64,000 bases of DNA from Aminobacter sp. J41 (lineage in GTDB: Bacteria > Pseudomonadota > Alphaproteobacteria > Rhizobiales > Rhizobiaceae). The number at the start of each line of letters is the position of its first letter. The stretch's first letter is position 1. The notes under the pieces were generated by a model. The model ran no database searches. It saw nothing but the letters and a program-made list of their open reading frames with translations, and was not told the origin of the DNA. A program made the position numbers and the translations under genes. This document shows, piece after piece, positions 54,341 to 62,566 of this stretch. The stretch spans positions 1-64,000 of the forward strand of contig NZ_JAGL01000015.1 in the NCBI RefSeq assembly GCF_000526635.1, in the 5' to 3' direction.

Positions 54341-55036
54341 ATGAAAAAGACGCGCAAGACGGCGGGCGCAGATACGGAAGCAGCACAGCGCAACCCCGCT
54401 GCGACGCGCGCGCGTATCCTCCAGGCGGCAGAGGTGGAATTCGCCGATCATGGATTTGATGGCGTTTCGGTGCGCCAGATCGCGCTGCGGGCCGATGTGC
54501 CTGTCGCGTTGATCAACTATCACTTCGGCAGCAAGGAAGGTCTTTACCGCGCAATCTTCGAGATGCGCGCGTCGATGATCATCGATGACCGTATCGCCGG
54601 GCTGCGCCTGGCCGGGATGGAGCCGGATCGCGACCGCAAGGTCGAAATGATCGTCAAGGCGGTACTGGTGCCGAACCTGCATATGCGCAGCCAGGAGCGC
54701 AACTCCGCCTATTCCCGCATCCTCGCCCGCGAGGTGTCAGACCCGAAGTCCACCTCGCGCGGCATCATCGCCGAGTTTTTCGATCCGGTTGCCCACAAGG
54801 TGATGGCCGCTTTGAAGGAGGCGATGCCGGAGCGGTCGATGGAAGAGATCAACTGGGGGTATCAGGCGATGCTGGGTGTCATGGTCTACACCATGGCCGA
54901 CACTGGCCGCATTGCGCGCCTGTCGGATGGCGTCTGCGATCCCGAGGACGAACTTGCCACCGCGACACATCTCGTGGCGCTGATGAAAGCAGCGCTGCTC
55001 TACAGCAAGGTGCCCCCGAAGCTGGGGGAGAGCTGA
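54341..55036 (+). CDS. TetR-family transcriptional regulator
   Basis: 231 residues. HTH at ~20-65 (ATRARILQAAEVEFADHGFDGVSVRQIALRADVPVALINYHFGSKEGLYRAIFE). C-terminal helical ligand domain of the CecR-like (DUF1956) subgroup. Lies between the divergent TRAP operon and the downstream FAH/CoA-ligase genes (32 bases to the FAH start), so it probably represses both. Confidence 0.9.
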   Translation: MKKTRKTAGADTEAAQRNPAATRARILQAAEVEFADHGFDGVSVRQIALRADVPVALINYHFGSKEGLYRAIFEMRASMIIDDRIAGLRLAGMEPDRDRKVEMIVKAVLVPNLHMRSQERNSAYSRILAREVSDPKSTSRGIIAEFFDPVAHKVMAALKEAMPERSMEEINWGYQAMLGVMVYTMADTGRIARLSDGVCDPEDELATATHLVALMKAALLYSKVPPKLGES

Positions 55037-55068
55037 TCGCAGCGCTCATCGTAGAGGGAGGAGAAGCG

Positions 55069-56052
55069 ATGAAACTGGTTACCTACGACAGGAAGGGAAC
55101 GCAGCGGGCAGGGGCCCTGGTCGATGGTGATCACAAGATCATCGACCTCAACGACGCGCACGAGGAGGTTTACGGAAAGCAGCACGAGTCCTTCCGGTCG
55201 GTGCATGACATGATCGAGGCAGGAGATGCCGCTCTCGACATGGCATACGAGCTTCTGAAGAAGGCAACAAACTCTGCGTTCCCGCGTGCGGACGTGAAGC
55301 TGCTGGCGCCCGTTCCGGTGCCGATCCAGATCCGCGACTGCCTTTGCTTCGAGACCCACCTGAAGCAGGCCTTTGACGCTGCCCGTCGCGTGCGCGCAAA
55401 TGCAATGCCGGATCCCGAGAAGGCCCTTGAGGAGTTCGAGCGCACGGGCGTTCTCGCAGTGCCGAAGACGTTTTACGAACGGCCGATTTACTACAAGGCG
55501 AACCGCTTTTCCGTGGTGGGTACGGACGAGGACGTCTACTGGCCGCGCTATTCGACGATCATGGATTTCGAGCTCGAGTTCGGCTTCTTCATCCGCAAGA
55601 AGGGTGTCGACATCTCGCGCGACAAGGCGCGCGACTACATCTACGGCTATACGATCTTCAACGACTTTTCAGCCCGTGACGCGCAGACCGCCGAGATGGG
55701 CGGCCAGCTTGGCCCGGCCAAGGGCAAGGATTTCGACTTCGGCAACGCGATGGGCCCCTGCCTCGTCACGGCGGACGAGCTGAAGGACCCATACAACCTG
55801 ACCATGATCTGCCGCGTCAACGGTGAGGAGTGGGGCAGGGGCAATTCCGGCTCGATGCACTGGAAGTTCGAGGATCTTCTTGCCTACATTTCCCAGTCCG
55901 AGACGATCTATCCGGGCGAGTTCTTCGGCTCGGGCACCGTCGGCAACGGCTGCGGGTTGGAACACATGCGCTTCCTCAAGCATGGCGACGTCGTCGAGCT
56001 CGAGGTCGAGAACATCGGTATCCTGCGTAACAGGGTGCTGGTGCGGCAGTAA
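55069..56052 (+). CDS. Fumarylacetoacetate-hydrolase-family protein
   Basis: 327 residues. Metal-binding blocks MDFELEFGFFI (with the paired glutamates) and IFNDFSARDAQ, then AKGKDFDFGNAMGPCLVT. Acts as a hydrolase, isomerase or decarboxylase on keto-enol acids formed in ring-cleavage or similar pathways; the substrate is unknown. GGGAGGAG precedes the ATG; the CoA-ligase gene follows after 20 bases. Confidence 0.9.
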   Translation: MKLVTYDRKGTQRAGALVDGDHKIIDLNDAHEEVYGKQHESFRSVHDMIEAGDAALDMAYELLKKATNSAFPRADVKLLAPVPVPIQIRDCLCFETHLKQAFDAARRVRANAMPDPEKALEEFERTGVLAVPKTFYERPIYYKANRFSVVGTDEDVYWPRYSTIMDFELEFGFFIRKKGVDISRDKARDYIYGYTIFNDFSARDAQTAEMGGQLGPAKGKDFDFGNAMGPCLVTADELKDPYNLTMICRVNGEEWGRGNSGSMHWKFEDLLAYISQSETIYPGEFFGSGTVGNGCGLEHMRFLKHGDVVELEVENIGILRNRVLVRQ

Positions 56053-56072
56053 CAGCGTTTCGAGGAAATTCG

Positions 56073-57578
56073 ATGAACGTCTATTCGCTGTTGACCGACG
56101 CCGTTCGTCGGCGTGGGCAGGACGTCGCGCTACGATACGGGGATCGGACGATCACCTATCGCGAGTTCGACGCGACCTGCGCTGCGCTAGGGCGCTGGTT
56201 TTCTGAGCATGGCTACGCGCGCGGTGATCGGGTGCTACTCTTCATCCGCAATGGCTTCGAATACCCGGCGCTGCTGCTTGGCACGATGCGGGCGGGCCTG
56301 ATCGTCGTTCCCGTGAACGCCAAGCTTCATCCGCGCGAAGTTGCCTGGATTGCCGGCAACGCAGAGGCGCGACTTATCCTCGCGCACGGGGATCAGGTGG
56401 AATCGATCCGCTCCGCACTGCCTGAAGGTCACCAGCCGACGATCATCGCCATCGAGGATTTCCGATTTCCCGAGGCAGACGGACCAGCTACCCCGGTTGC
56501 GGAGGTTGAACCCGATGACCCAGCCTGGATCTTCTATACGTCCGGCACGACGGGCAAGCCGAAGGGCGCGACGCTTAGCCATCGCAACCTGGTTGCCTGC
56601 GCCAGCAACTGCATAGCCGATGTCTTTGCCTTTCAGCAGGAAGATCGCGTGCTGCACGTTGCTCCGCTTTCGCACGGTAGCGGCCTCTACCTGATTCCGG
56701 CGATGGCGCGTGGCTCTGAAAACATCATCTACGACCGCACCGGGTTCCGCGCCGATGAGGTAATCGGGACGGTGGCGGAGCTACGTGTTTCCGTGATCGC
56801 CTTCGTCGCCCCGACGATGATCGTGCGCATGCTGGAGGCAGAAACCGGAGCCGACACCTCGTCGCTGCGGGGTGTCATCTACGGCGGTGCGCCGATCCAT
56901 CTCGACCACATCCGCGCGGCGGTGGCGAAGTTCGGCCCGATCTTCCACCAGCTGTACGGGCAGGGTGAGGCGCCGATGACGATCTCGTACCTGCCGGGCA
57001 GCCACCATCTTGGCGCGGACGATGAAACGCTGGTTTCGGCCGGCTATGTCCGTACCGGTGTTGAGGTGCGGATCGTCGATGAGGACGACAACGACGTCCC
57101 TGACGGCGAAGATGGCGAAATATGCGTTCGCGGCGATGTCGTGATGAAGGGCTACTGGCGCAACCCGGAGGCCAGCCAAAAGGCTCTGAAGGGCGGCTGG
57201 CTTCACACGGGGGACATGGGCCGGTTCGACAAAGGGGGGCGCCTTCGCGTCCTCGACCGGCGCCACGACACCATCATCTCGGGCGGCACCAACATCTATC
57301 CGAAGGAAGTGGAAGACGTGATCGCCGCACATCCGGCGGTGCGGGAGGTGATCGCCTTCGGGCTCCCCGATCCACAATGGGGCGAGTGCGTCGCGGTTGC
57401 AGTGGTAGCCGGTGACAGCGGCTTCGACGAGCAGGCACTGCTGGCTTATTGCAAGGAAAACCTGGCTTCCTTCAAGAAGCCCCAGCGGGTCTTCTTCCTC
57501 GACGACCTGCCGAAGAACGCCTACGGCAAGGTCCTGCGCCGCCAGCTGCGGGAGAAGTTCGGGGGCACCGGGGCGTAA
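56073..57578 (+). CDS. AMP-dependent acyl-CoA synthetase/ligase
   Basis: 501 residues, typical for the adenylate-forming family. ATP-binding YTSGTTGKPKGA, the YGQGEAP block, the HTGDMGRFDKGG motif, DTIISGGTNIYPKEVEDVI, and the C-terminal catalytic lysine in KNAYGKVLRRQL are all present. Activates a carboxylic acid with ATP and CoA. In context it should act on the acid brought in by the neighbouring TRAP transporter or on a product of the FAH-type enzyme. Confidence 0.92.
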   Translation: MNVYSLLTDAVRRRGQDVALRYGDRTITYREFDATCAALGRWFSEHGYARGDRVLLFIRNGFEYPALLLGTMRAGLIVVPVNAKLHPREVAWIAGNAEARLILAHGDQVESIRSALPEGHQPTIIAIEDFRFPEADGPATPVAEVEPDDPAWIFYTSGTTGKPKGATLSHRNLVACASNCIADVFAFQQEDRVLHVAPLSHGSGLYLIPAMARGSENIIYDRTGFRADEVIGTVAELRVSVIAFVAPTMIVRMLEAETGADTSSLRGVIYGGAPIHLDHIRAAVAKFGPIFHQLYGQGEAPMTISYLPGSHHLGADDETLVSAGYVRTGVEVRIVDEDDNDVPDGEDGEICVRGDVVMKGYWRNPEASQKALKGGWLHTGDMGRFDKGGRLRVLDRRHDTIISGGTNIYPKEVEDVIAAHPAVREVIAFGLPDPQWGECVAVAVVAGDSGFDEQALLAYCKENLASFKKPQRVFFLDDLPKNAYGKVLRRQLREKFGGTGA

Positions 57579-57634
57579 GGGTCCAGGGTTCACTGCGCAT
57601 CATCTCTCGACCGTTCTGCAATTGATGATCCCGA

Positions 57635-57660
57635 CAAGCCGGAGGCCGGTGCCCGGCTTG
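57635..57660 (+). terminator. Hairpin after the acyl-CoA ligase gene
   Basis: CAAGCCGG and CCGGCTTG form an 8-bp stem with a 10-base loop, about 57 bases after the ligase stop. Only a short CCCCTTT follows, so termination may be partial. It separates the TetR cassette from the tct genes. Confidence 0.45.
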
Positions 57661-57719
57661 CTGACCCCTTTGGGGCTACTCCGACGTAGTGTCACCTTGT
57701 CCCCGCTCATGCCCCTTCA

Positions 57720-57742
57720 TTCCGACATACGGAACATGTCGG
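57720..57742. promoter_or_regulatory. Putative IclR operator upstream of tctC
   Basis: TTCCG-ACATA-CGGAACAT (57720-57737) is a dyad with a 5-base spacer, 106 bases before the tctC start. The same TTCCG-N5-CGGAACAT layout recurs at 62468-62485 beside the iclR gene. An overlapping hairpin, CCGACAT/ATGTCGG (57722-57742), could also form in RNA. Confidence 0.6.
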
Positions 57743-57842
57743 TATCAGGCTGGCTCGTCAGGGTGCCGCGGCATAAGGCTCGGTCATGCGCCGGCCTCAG
57801 GAGGCCTGAAGAGGTCCGGCGTCAAGCGGGAGAACAACAGAC

Positions 57843-58808
57843 ATGCTGAAGAAATATCTGGCCGGTGCGGCACTGGGACTGATGAGCCTTGGTCTTGCCG
57901 TGTCGGGCGCCGTGGCGCAGTCCACCTATCCTGATCGCCCGATCACGCTGGTCGTTCCGTTCGCTGCCGGCGGCGGCACCGACATCCTGGCGCGCAAGGT
58001 TGCCGACGGCATCTCCAAGAGCCTCGGCCAGCCGGTCGTCGTCGAGAACAAGCCGGGGGCGGGCAGCCTCGTCGGCGTCCAGTACGCGTCGCAGCAGAAG
58101 CCGGACGGCTACACCCTGCTGATGATGTCGTCGTCCTACGTTACCAACGTCGTCCTCAGCGACCAGAAGCCGTACGACCCGGCCACCGATTTCGAGCCGG
58201 TGACGATGGTCTCGATCTCGCCGACCGCACTCGTCGTCCACCCGAGTGTCAAGGCTGAGAACCTCAAGGAGTTCATCGACCTCGCCAAGAACGAGCCGGG
58301 CTCGGTCAACTACGGCACCTTCGGTGACCGCTCGCAGCCGCACCTGTCGTCGGTGCTTTTCGGTGCTGAAGCCGGCCTTGAGATGAATGCAATTCCTTAT
58401 GGCGGCGGCGGCCCGGCCGTGACGGCCGTGGTCAGCGGCGAGGTCGACATGCTGATGCCGACTATCATGCTGGTCCAGCCGCATGTCGAGAGCGGCGCCC
58501 TGCGCGCACTGGCGATCGCGTCGTCCGAGCGCAGCCCGCTCGCGCCTGACGTCCCGACCTTCGCGGAGGCCGGTTTCCCGTTCGAGATGGGTACTTGGTT
58601 CGGCATCGCGGCCCCCGCCGGCACCGATGCGGAGATCGTCAAGAAGGTCTCGGACGCTGCCGTCGAGTTCCTGACCACGGAAGAGATGCGCAAGGAAATC
58701 GAAGGCGAAGGCTCGGTGCTGCTGGCACTTGATCCAGCCAAGACCAAGGAGTTCGTGCTCAACGAGATCGAGCGCTGGACCAAGGTCAAGGAAAAGGGCC
58801 TGTTCTAA
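57843..58808 (+). CDS. tctC: Tripartite tricarboxylate transporter binding protein (Bug/TctC family)
   Basis: 321 residues. Signal peptide (~1-24, ending AVAQ), then the Bug signature TYPDRPITLVVPFAAGGGTDILARKVADGI. Binds a carboxylate in the periplasm for the TctA/TctB permease encoded at 59659-61618. Unlike usual tctCBA order, an RraA-like enzyme gene lies between tctC and tctB. Confidence 0.9.
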   Translation: MLKKYLAGAALGLMSLGLAVSGAVAQSTYPDRPITLVVPFAAGGGTDILARKVADGISKSLGQPVVVENKPGAGSLVGVQYASQQKPDGYTLLMMSSSYVTNVVLSDQKPYDPATDFEPVTMVSISPTALVVHPSVKAENLKEFIDLAKNEPGSVNYGTFGDRSQPHLSSVLFGAEAGLEMNAIPYGGGGPAVTAVVSGEVDMLMPTIMLVQPHVESGALRALAIASSERSPLAPDVPTFAEAGFPFEMGTWFGIAAPAGTDAEIVKKVSDAAVEFLTTEEMRKEIEGEGSVLLALDPAKTKEFVLNEIERWTKVKEKGLF

Positions 58809-58819
58809 GCCAACTCCTT

Positions 58820-58841
58820 CCGGGCGGCGTGAGCCGCCCGG
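58820..58841 (+). terminator. Hairpin between tctC and the RraA-like gene
   Basis: CCGGGCGGC and GCCGCCCGG form a 9-bp stem with a GTGA tetraloop, 11 bases after the tctC stop. No long T-run follows (TCTGCTTTA). It may protect the tctC message or reduce read-through, as is common after binding-protein genes. Confidence 0.55.
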
Positions 58842-58861
58842 TCTGCTTTATGGATACGACA

Positions 58862-59587
58862 ATGACACCAAGACTGACCGGCAAGATCGCCGCCGAGCGC
58901 ATCGCCACGTTCGACATTCCGCGTCCCTCGCAGGACATCATCGACGCCTTCAGGACCATCGGCTGCGATACCTCGATGGTGTCGGACGTGATGGACAAGC
59001 TGGGGCTCTTTGGCGCCATCGCCGCCTCGAAGCTACAGCCGACGATCCACGGCCAGCCGATTGTGGGACCCGCGGTGACGGTGCGCCACGAGCCGCTTCG
59101 CGGCGACGGCAACCCCAACCAGCGTGCAGCCTCTGGCTTCAACGGGATGGCTGAGATGGAGGCGCATAACCTCGCCAAGCCCGGCGATGTCGTCGTCATC
59201 CAGGGCGTCGCGGGACTATCGAACATGGGGGGCGTGTCCTCGACCATCGCCCACCGCCAGGGCGTCGTGGGTGCCATTGTCGATGGCGGCATTCGCGACC
59301 TCAACCTGTCGCGCGAGATCGGTTTCCCGAAATGGGCAACGGAGGTGACCCCCGTCACCGGCAAGTGGCGCGTCCAGACGACTGAGATCAACGGTCCGGT
59401 CAGCATCTGCGGCCTGCGTGTCAATCCGGGCGACCTGATCGTCGCCGACGACACCGGTGTCTGCGTGGTTCCGCTCGAGCACGCGCGTGCGGTCGCCGAC
59501 GGCTGTCTCAAGATGTTCGAGCTGGAGGCCCGCCGCCTCGAGGCTGTGCGCGCAGGTTCGCACATTGCGGACCTGCCCAAGGCCTGA
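58862..59587 (+). CDS. RraA-like aldolase/decarboxylase
   Basis: 241 residues from ATG 58862 (ATG 58850 would add four residues). The metal/substrate block AIVDGGIRDLNL and the C-terminal NPGDLIVADDTGVCVVP are those of the RraA/class II 4-hydroxy-4-methyl-2-oxoglutarate aldolase family. Enzymes of this group cleave hydroxy-keto diacids such as 4-carboxy-4-hydroxy-2-oxoadipate to pyruvate or oxaloacetate. Sitting inside the tct operon, it probably acts on the imported diacid/triacid or on the FAH-type product. Confidence 0.88.
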   Translation: MTPRLTGKIAAERIATFDIPRPSQDIIDAFRTIGCDTSMVSDVMDKLGLFGAIAASKLQPTIHGQPIVGPAVTVRHEPLRGDGNPNQRAASGFNGMAEMEAHNLAKPGDVVVIQGVAGLSNMGGVSSTIAHRQGVVGAIVDGGIRDLNLSREIGFPKWATEVTPVTGKWRVQTTEINGPVSICGLRVNPGDLIVADDTGVCVVPLEHARAVADGCLKMFELEARRLEAVRAGSHIADLPKA

Positions 59588-59601
59588 TCTTTTCGCTTAC
59601 G

Positions 59602-59643
59602 CGCCGCCCGCATCCCATTCTTCGGACGGGCGGCGAATTTTTT
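59602..59643 (+). terminator. Intrinsic terminator/attenuator before tctB
   Basis: CGCCGCCCG and CGGGCGGCG form a 9-bp stem (loop 16 bases) followed by AA and six T (59638-59643). A good rho-independent terminator directly in front of the tctB ribosome-binding site (GGAGGAG), so tctBA may be expressed at lower level than tctC, or be attenuated. Confidence 0.7.
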
Positions 59644-59658
59644 ACCGGAGGAGCTGAC

Positions 59659-60111
59659 ATGCTGCGGTTTTTGCTGCGCAGTCCGGACGGGCAAACGGCC
59701 CTTCTGTTCGTCGCTTTCGGCCTCGCCGTCGCGTGGGGCGCAACCACCTATACGCTCGGAACGCCGGGTCGCATGGGACCGGGCTTCTTTCCGTTCGTCC
59801 TCGGTATCTTGCTTGCCCTGCTGGGACTAGGCGTGTTCGTCTCTGGCTGGGCAAAGCGCGAGCGCGAGGAATTCGGCCCGACGCCGTGGCGGGCGATCAT
59901 CTTCATCACCGCCGCTGCCTTGGCAGCCGGGGTCTTGCTGGAGCGATTCGGCCTTGCGCCGGCGGTTATTGCCTCGACCTTCATCGGCGCCCTAGCCGAG
60001 CCGCGCGCCAGCTGGCTGCGCGTTGCGGCGGTTTCCGTCGCACTCGTGATCTTCGCCTGGCTCGTCTTCATCGTCGGGCTCGATCTCCGTGTGCCGGTCG
60101 TAAGGTTCTGA
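59659..60111 (+). CDS. tctB: Tripartite tricarboxylate transporter small membrane subunit (TctB)
   Basis: 150 residues with about four membrane segments; GPGFFPFVLGILLALLGLGVFVSG is typical of TctB. GGAGGAG lies five bases before the ATG. Followed four bases later by tctA. Confidence 0.88.
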   Translation: MLRFLLRSPDGQTALLFVAFGLAVAWGATTYTLGTPGRMGPGFFPFVLGILLALLGLGVFVSGWAKREREEFGPTPWRAIIFITAAALAAGVLLERFGLAPAVIASTFIGALAEPRASWLRVAAVSVALVIFAWLVFIVGLDLRVPVVRF

Positions 60112-60115
60112 TCCC

Positions 60116-61618
60116 ATGGAATTCATCGACAATCTCGCGCTCGGCTTTTCCTACTCGCTGGCGCTGCACAACATCCTCTACTGTTTCATCGGCGCGCTGC
60201 TCGGTACCGCGATCGGCGTGCTGCCGGGTCTGGGGCCGCTCGCTACCATCGCGATGCTCCTGCCGCTGACTTTCACGCTCGACCCGATCTCGGCGCTGAT
60301 CATGCTCGCCGGCATCTATTACGGCGCTCAGTATGGCGGCTCGACCACCGCGATCCTCGTAAACCTGCCGGGCGAGAATTCGTCGGTCGTAACGGCCATC
60401 GACGGCTACCAGATGGCGCGGCAGGGCCGCGGCGGCGCGGCTCTGGCAACGGCGGCCCTGGCTTCGGTGCTCGCCGGCGTGCTCGCTACCTTCTTCATCG
60501 CCAGCTTCTCGCCAATCCTGGCGCAAGCGGCACTGTCGTTCAAATCGCCCGAATATTTCTCGCTGATGATCGTCGGCCTGATCGCTGCAGTGATCCTCGC
60601 CAACGGCTCGATCATCAAGGCGATCGGCATGGTGGTGGTCGGGCTCATCCTCGGCACTGTCGGCACCGATCTCAACAGCGGTGTTACCCGCTTCGGCTTC
60701 GGCCTGCTGCCGCTGATGTCCGGCCTCGAGTTCGTCGCCATTTCCATGGGCCTGTTCGCCTTCGCCGAGATCATGGCCAATGTCGCACAGAAGTCGTCCG
60801 GCAAGACTGACTTGCACCGTGTGACCCGCCTGTGGCCGTCCAAGGACGATTTCCGACTTGGTACGCCGGCGGCGATCCGCGGCACGCTGCTTGGGTCCAT
60901 CCTCGGCATCCTGCCGGGCGGCGGCGCGGCGCTCGCCTCCTTCTCCGCCTATTCGTTGGAAAAGAAGGTCGCGCGGGACCCTTCAGCCTTCGGCCACGGT
61001 GCGATCCAGGGCGTTGCCGGACCCGAGGCCGCCAATAATGCCGCGGCCCAGACATCGTTCATCCCGATGCTCACCCTCGCTATCCCCTCCAACGGCGTGA
61101 TGGCGCTGATGATGGGCGCGATGATGGTGCACAACATTGTCCCCGGCCCGATGGTCCTGACGCAGAACGCTCCGATGTTCTGGGCTCTCGTCACCTCGAT
61201 GCTGATCGGCAATGTGATCCTGGTGCTGCTCAACCTGCCACTGGTGGGCCTCTGGGTGAAGCTGATCAGCGTGCCCTATACGGTGCTTTATCCGGCGATC
61301 CTGATGTTCTGCCTGATCGGCCTATACGGGATCGAGAATTCGAGCTTCAACGTCTATGTCGCGGGCGTCTTCGGGCTCGTCGGCTTCCTCTTGCACAAGC
61401 TGAGGTGCGAGCCGGCGCCGCTGCTGCTGGGCTTCATCCTCGGCCCGCTGCTGGAAGAGAACCTGCGTCGCTCGCTGCTCTTGTCGAAGGGCGACTTCTC
61501 GATCTTCGTCAGCCGGCCGATCTCGCTGACGCTGCTGCTCCTCGCCGCCGTCCTGCTGATCTCGACCATGCTGCCGAGCCTGCGCAAGAAGCGCGAGGAA
61601 GCCTTCGCCGAAGACTGA
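60116..61618 (+). CDS. tctA: Tripartite tricarboxylate transporter large membrane subunit (TctA)
   Basis: 500 residues with about a dozen membrane segments. Family blocks GVLPGLGPLATIAMLLPLTF and GIYYGAQYGGSTTAILVNLPGE near the start, and GILPGGGAALASFSAYSLEKK with GVAGPEAANNAAAQTSFIPMLTLAIP in the second half. Forms the channel driven by the ion gradient. Ends 18 bases before the convergent iclR stop. Confidence 0.93.
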   Translation: MEFIDNLALGFSYSLALHNILYCFIGALLGTAIGVLPGLGPLATIAMLLPLTFTLDPISALIMLAGIYYGAQYGGSTTAILVNLPGENSSVVTAIDGYQMARQGRGGAALATAALASVLAGVLATFFIASFSPILAQAALSFKSPEYFSLMIVGLIAAVILANGSIIKAIGMVVVGLILGTVGTDLNSGVTRFGFGLLPLMSGLEFVAISMGLFAFAEIMANVAQKSSGKTDLHRVTRLWPSKDDFRLGTPAAIRGTLLGSILGILPGGGAALASFSAYSLEKKVARDPSAFGHGAIQGVAGPEAANNAAAQTSFIPMLTLAIPSNGVMALMMGAMMVHNIVPGPMVLTQNAPMFWALVTSMLIGNVILVLLNLPLVGLWVKLISVPYTVLYPAILMFCLIGLYGIENSSFNVYVAGVFGLVGFLLHKLRCEPAPLLLGFILGPLLEENLRRSLLLSKGDFSIFVSRPISLTLLLLAAVLLISTMLPSLRKKREEAFAED

Positions 61619-61636
61619 GCGCCCGCCGTCCGGCCC

Positions 61637-62452
61637 TCAGGCTATGTCCTGCGGGCCGGGCAGCTCTTCGCGGCCTTCCCTCTCGCTGCGTTCGCTTGAC
61701 GAGGCAGCCGGTGGCATTGCCCGCAACCGCTCCAGCATGTCCTGTGCCGTCACCTTCAGATCCTCCGCCATCCTCGCCTTGGCGTCCTCGCCGAGCGCCG
61801 AGCGGAAGAAGGTGATGCCGACGGTCGCCGCCACGCGGCCCGTACGGCAAAGGACCGGCACGGCAATCGAGTTGGTCTGCGGCTCCGTTGCTGGATCGCG
61901 CTCGGCCCAGCCCTGGCGGCGGTAGAGCTCGATGTAGGGCTCGACGAAATCGCGGCCCGCCTTGTCGAGGCGAGCGAAAAGCCGCTCGCGCTCCTCCTCC
62001 GGGCAAAAGGCGAGATAGGCGCGTCCGTGCGCCCGGTGCAGCATCGACAGCCTGCGGCTCATCGTCGAATGCTTGTGCGACAGGGGGCTGCGCGAAATCG
62101 TCGAATAACGGACCACCATGTGGTCGTAGTCCAGCACGGCCATAGCCGCCGGCCAAAGCGCCCGCTCAGTGAAGGCGTCTAGCGGCGGCGCTGCCGCCTC
62201 GACCAGCCGCGACACGGTGTTGTAGCCGTCACTCAGCGCCAGCACGCGCGACGACAGGCAGTAGCCGGCGTTGCGCTCGAGCCGTGTGACGTAGCCCCGG
62301 CTTTCCAGCACCTGCAGGATCCGCACAATGGTCGGCTTGGAATAGCCGGTCCGCGCATGAATGTCGCGCAGCCGCATGGGGCCCTGGTGGTTCATTGCCT
62401 CGAGGATTGCGAGGCCTTTCTCGAGAGAGGTTTCGGCCGCCATAGTCATCAC
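61637..62452 (-). CDS. IclR-family transcriptional regulator
   Basis: 271 residues from ATG 62452 (in-frame ATGs at 62449 and 62443 are possible). Winged HTH at ~8-70 (LEKGLAILEAMNHQGPMRLRDIHARTGYSKPTIVRILQVLESRGYV), then the IclR effector domain (SKLTVMADLL-like MRAYLAFCPEEERERLFARL). Probably the regulator of the flanking tct and FAH units; the shared operator motif supports this. Confidence 0.92.
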   Translation of the reverse strand: MMTMAAETSLEKGLAILEAMNHQGPMRLRDIHARTGYSKPTIVRILQVLESRGYVTRLERNAGYCLSSRVLALSDGYNTVSRLVEAAAPPLDAFTERALWPAAMAVLDYDHMVVRYSTISRSPLSHKHSTMSRRLSMLHRAHGRAYLAFCPEEERERLFARLDKAGRDFVEPYIELYRRQGWAERDPATEPQTNSIAVPVLCRTGRVAATVGITFFRSALGEDAKARMAEDLKVTAQDMLERLRAMPPAASSSERSEREGREELPGPQDIA

Positions 62453-62467
62453 TCAAAAATCGCCGTG

Positions 62468-62485
62468 TTCCGGTTCGCGGAACAT
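62468..62485. promoter_or_regulatory. Putative IclR operator in the iclR/FAH divergent region
   Basis: TTCCG-GTTCG-CGGAACAT, 7-bp arms when extended (TGTTCCG/CGGAACA, 62466-62484), 14 bases upstream of iclR and ~82 bases upstream of the FAH-type gene. Identical layout to 57720-57737 upstream of tctC. Position allows autorepression of iclR. Confidence 0.65.
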
Positions 62486-62566
62486 TCGAGCGTCGCGCTC
62501 CTTCTCCGCGGTCATGCGCGCTATGCCGATACCACATCGCGTCAACGAGACAATGAGAGCATAGCA

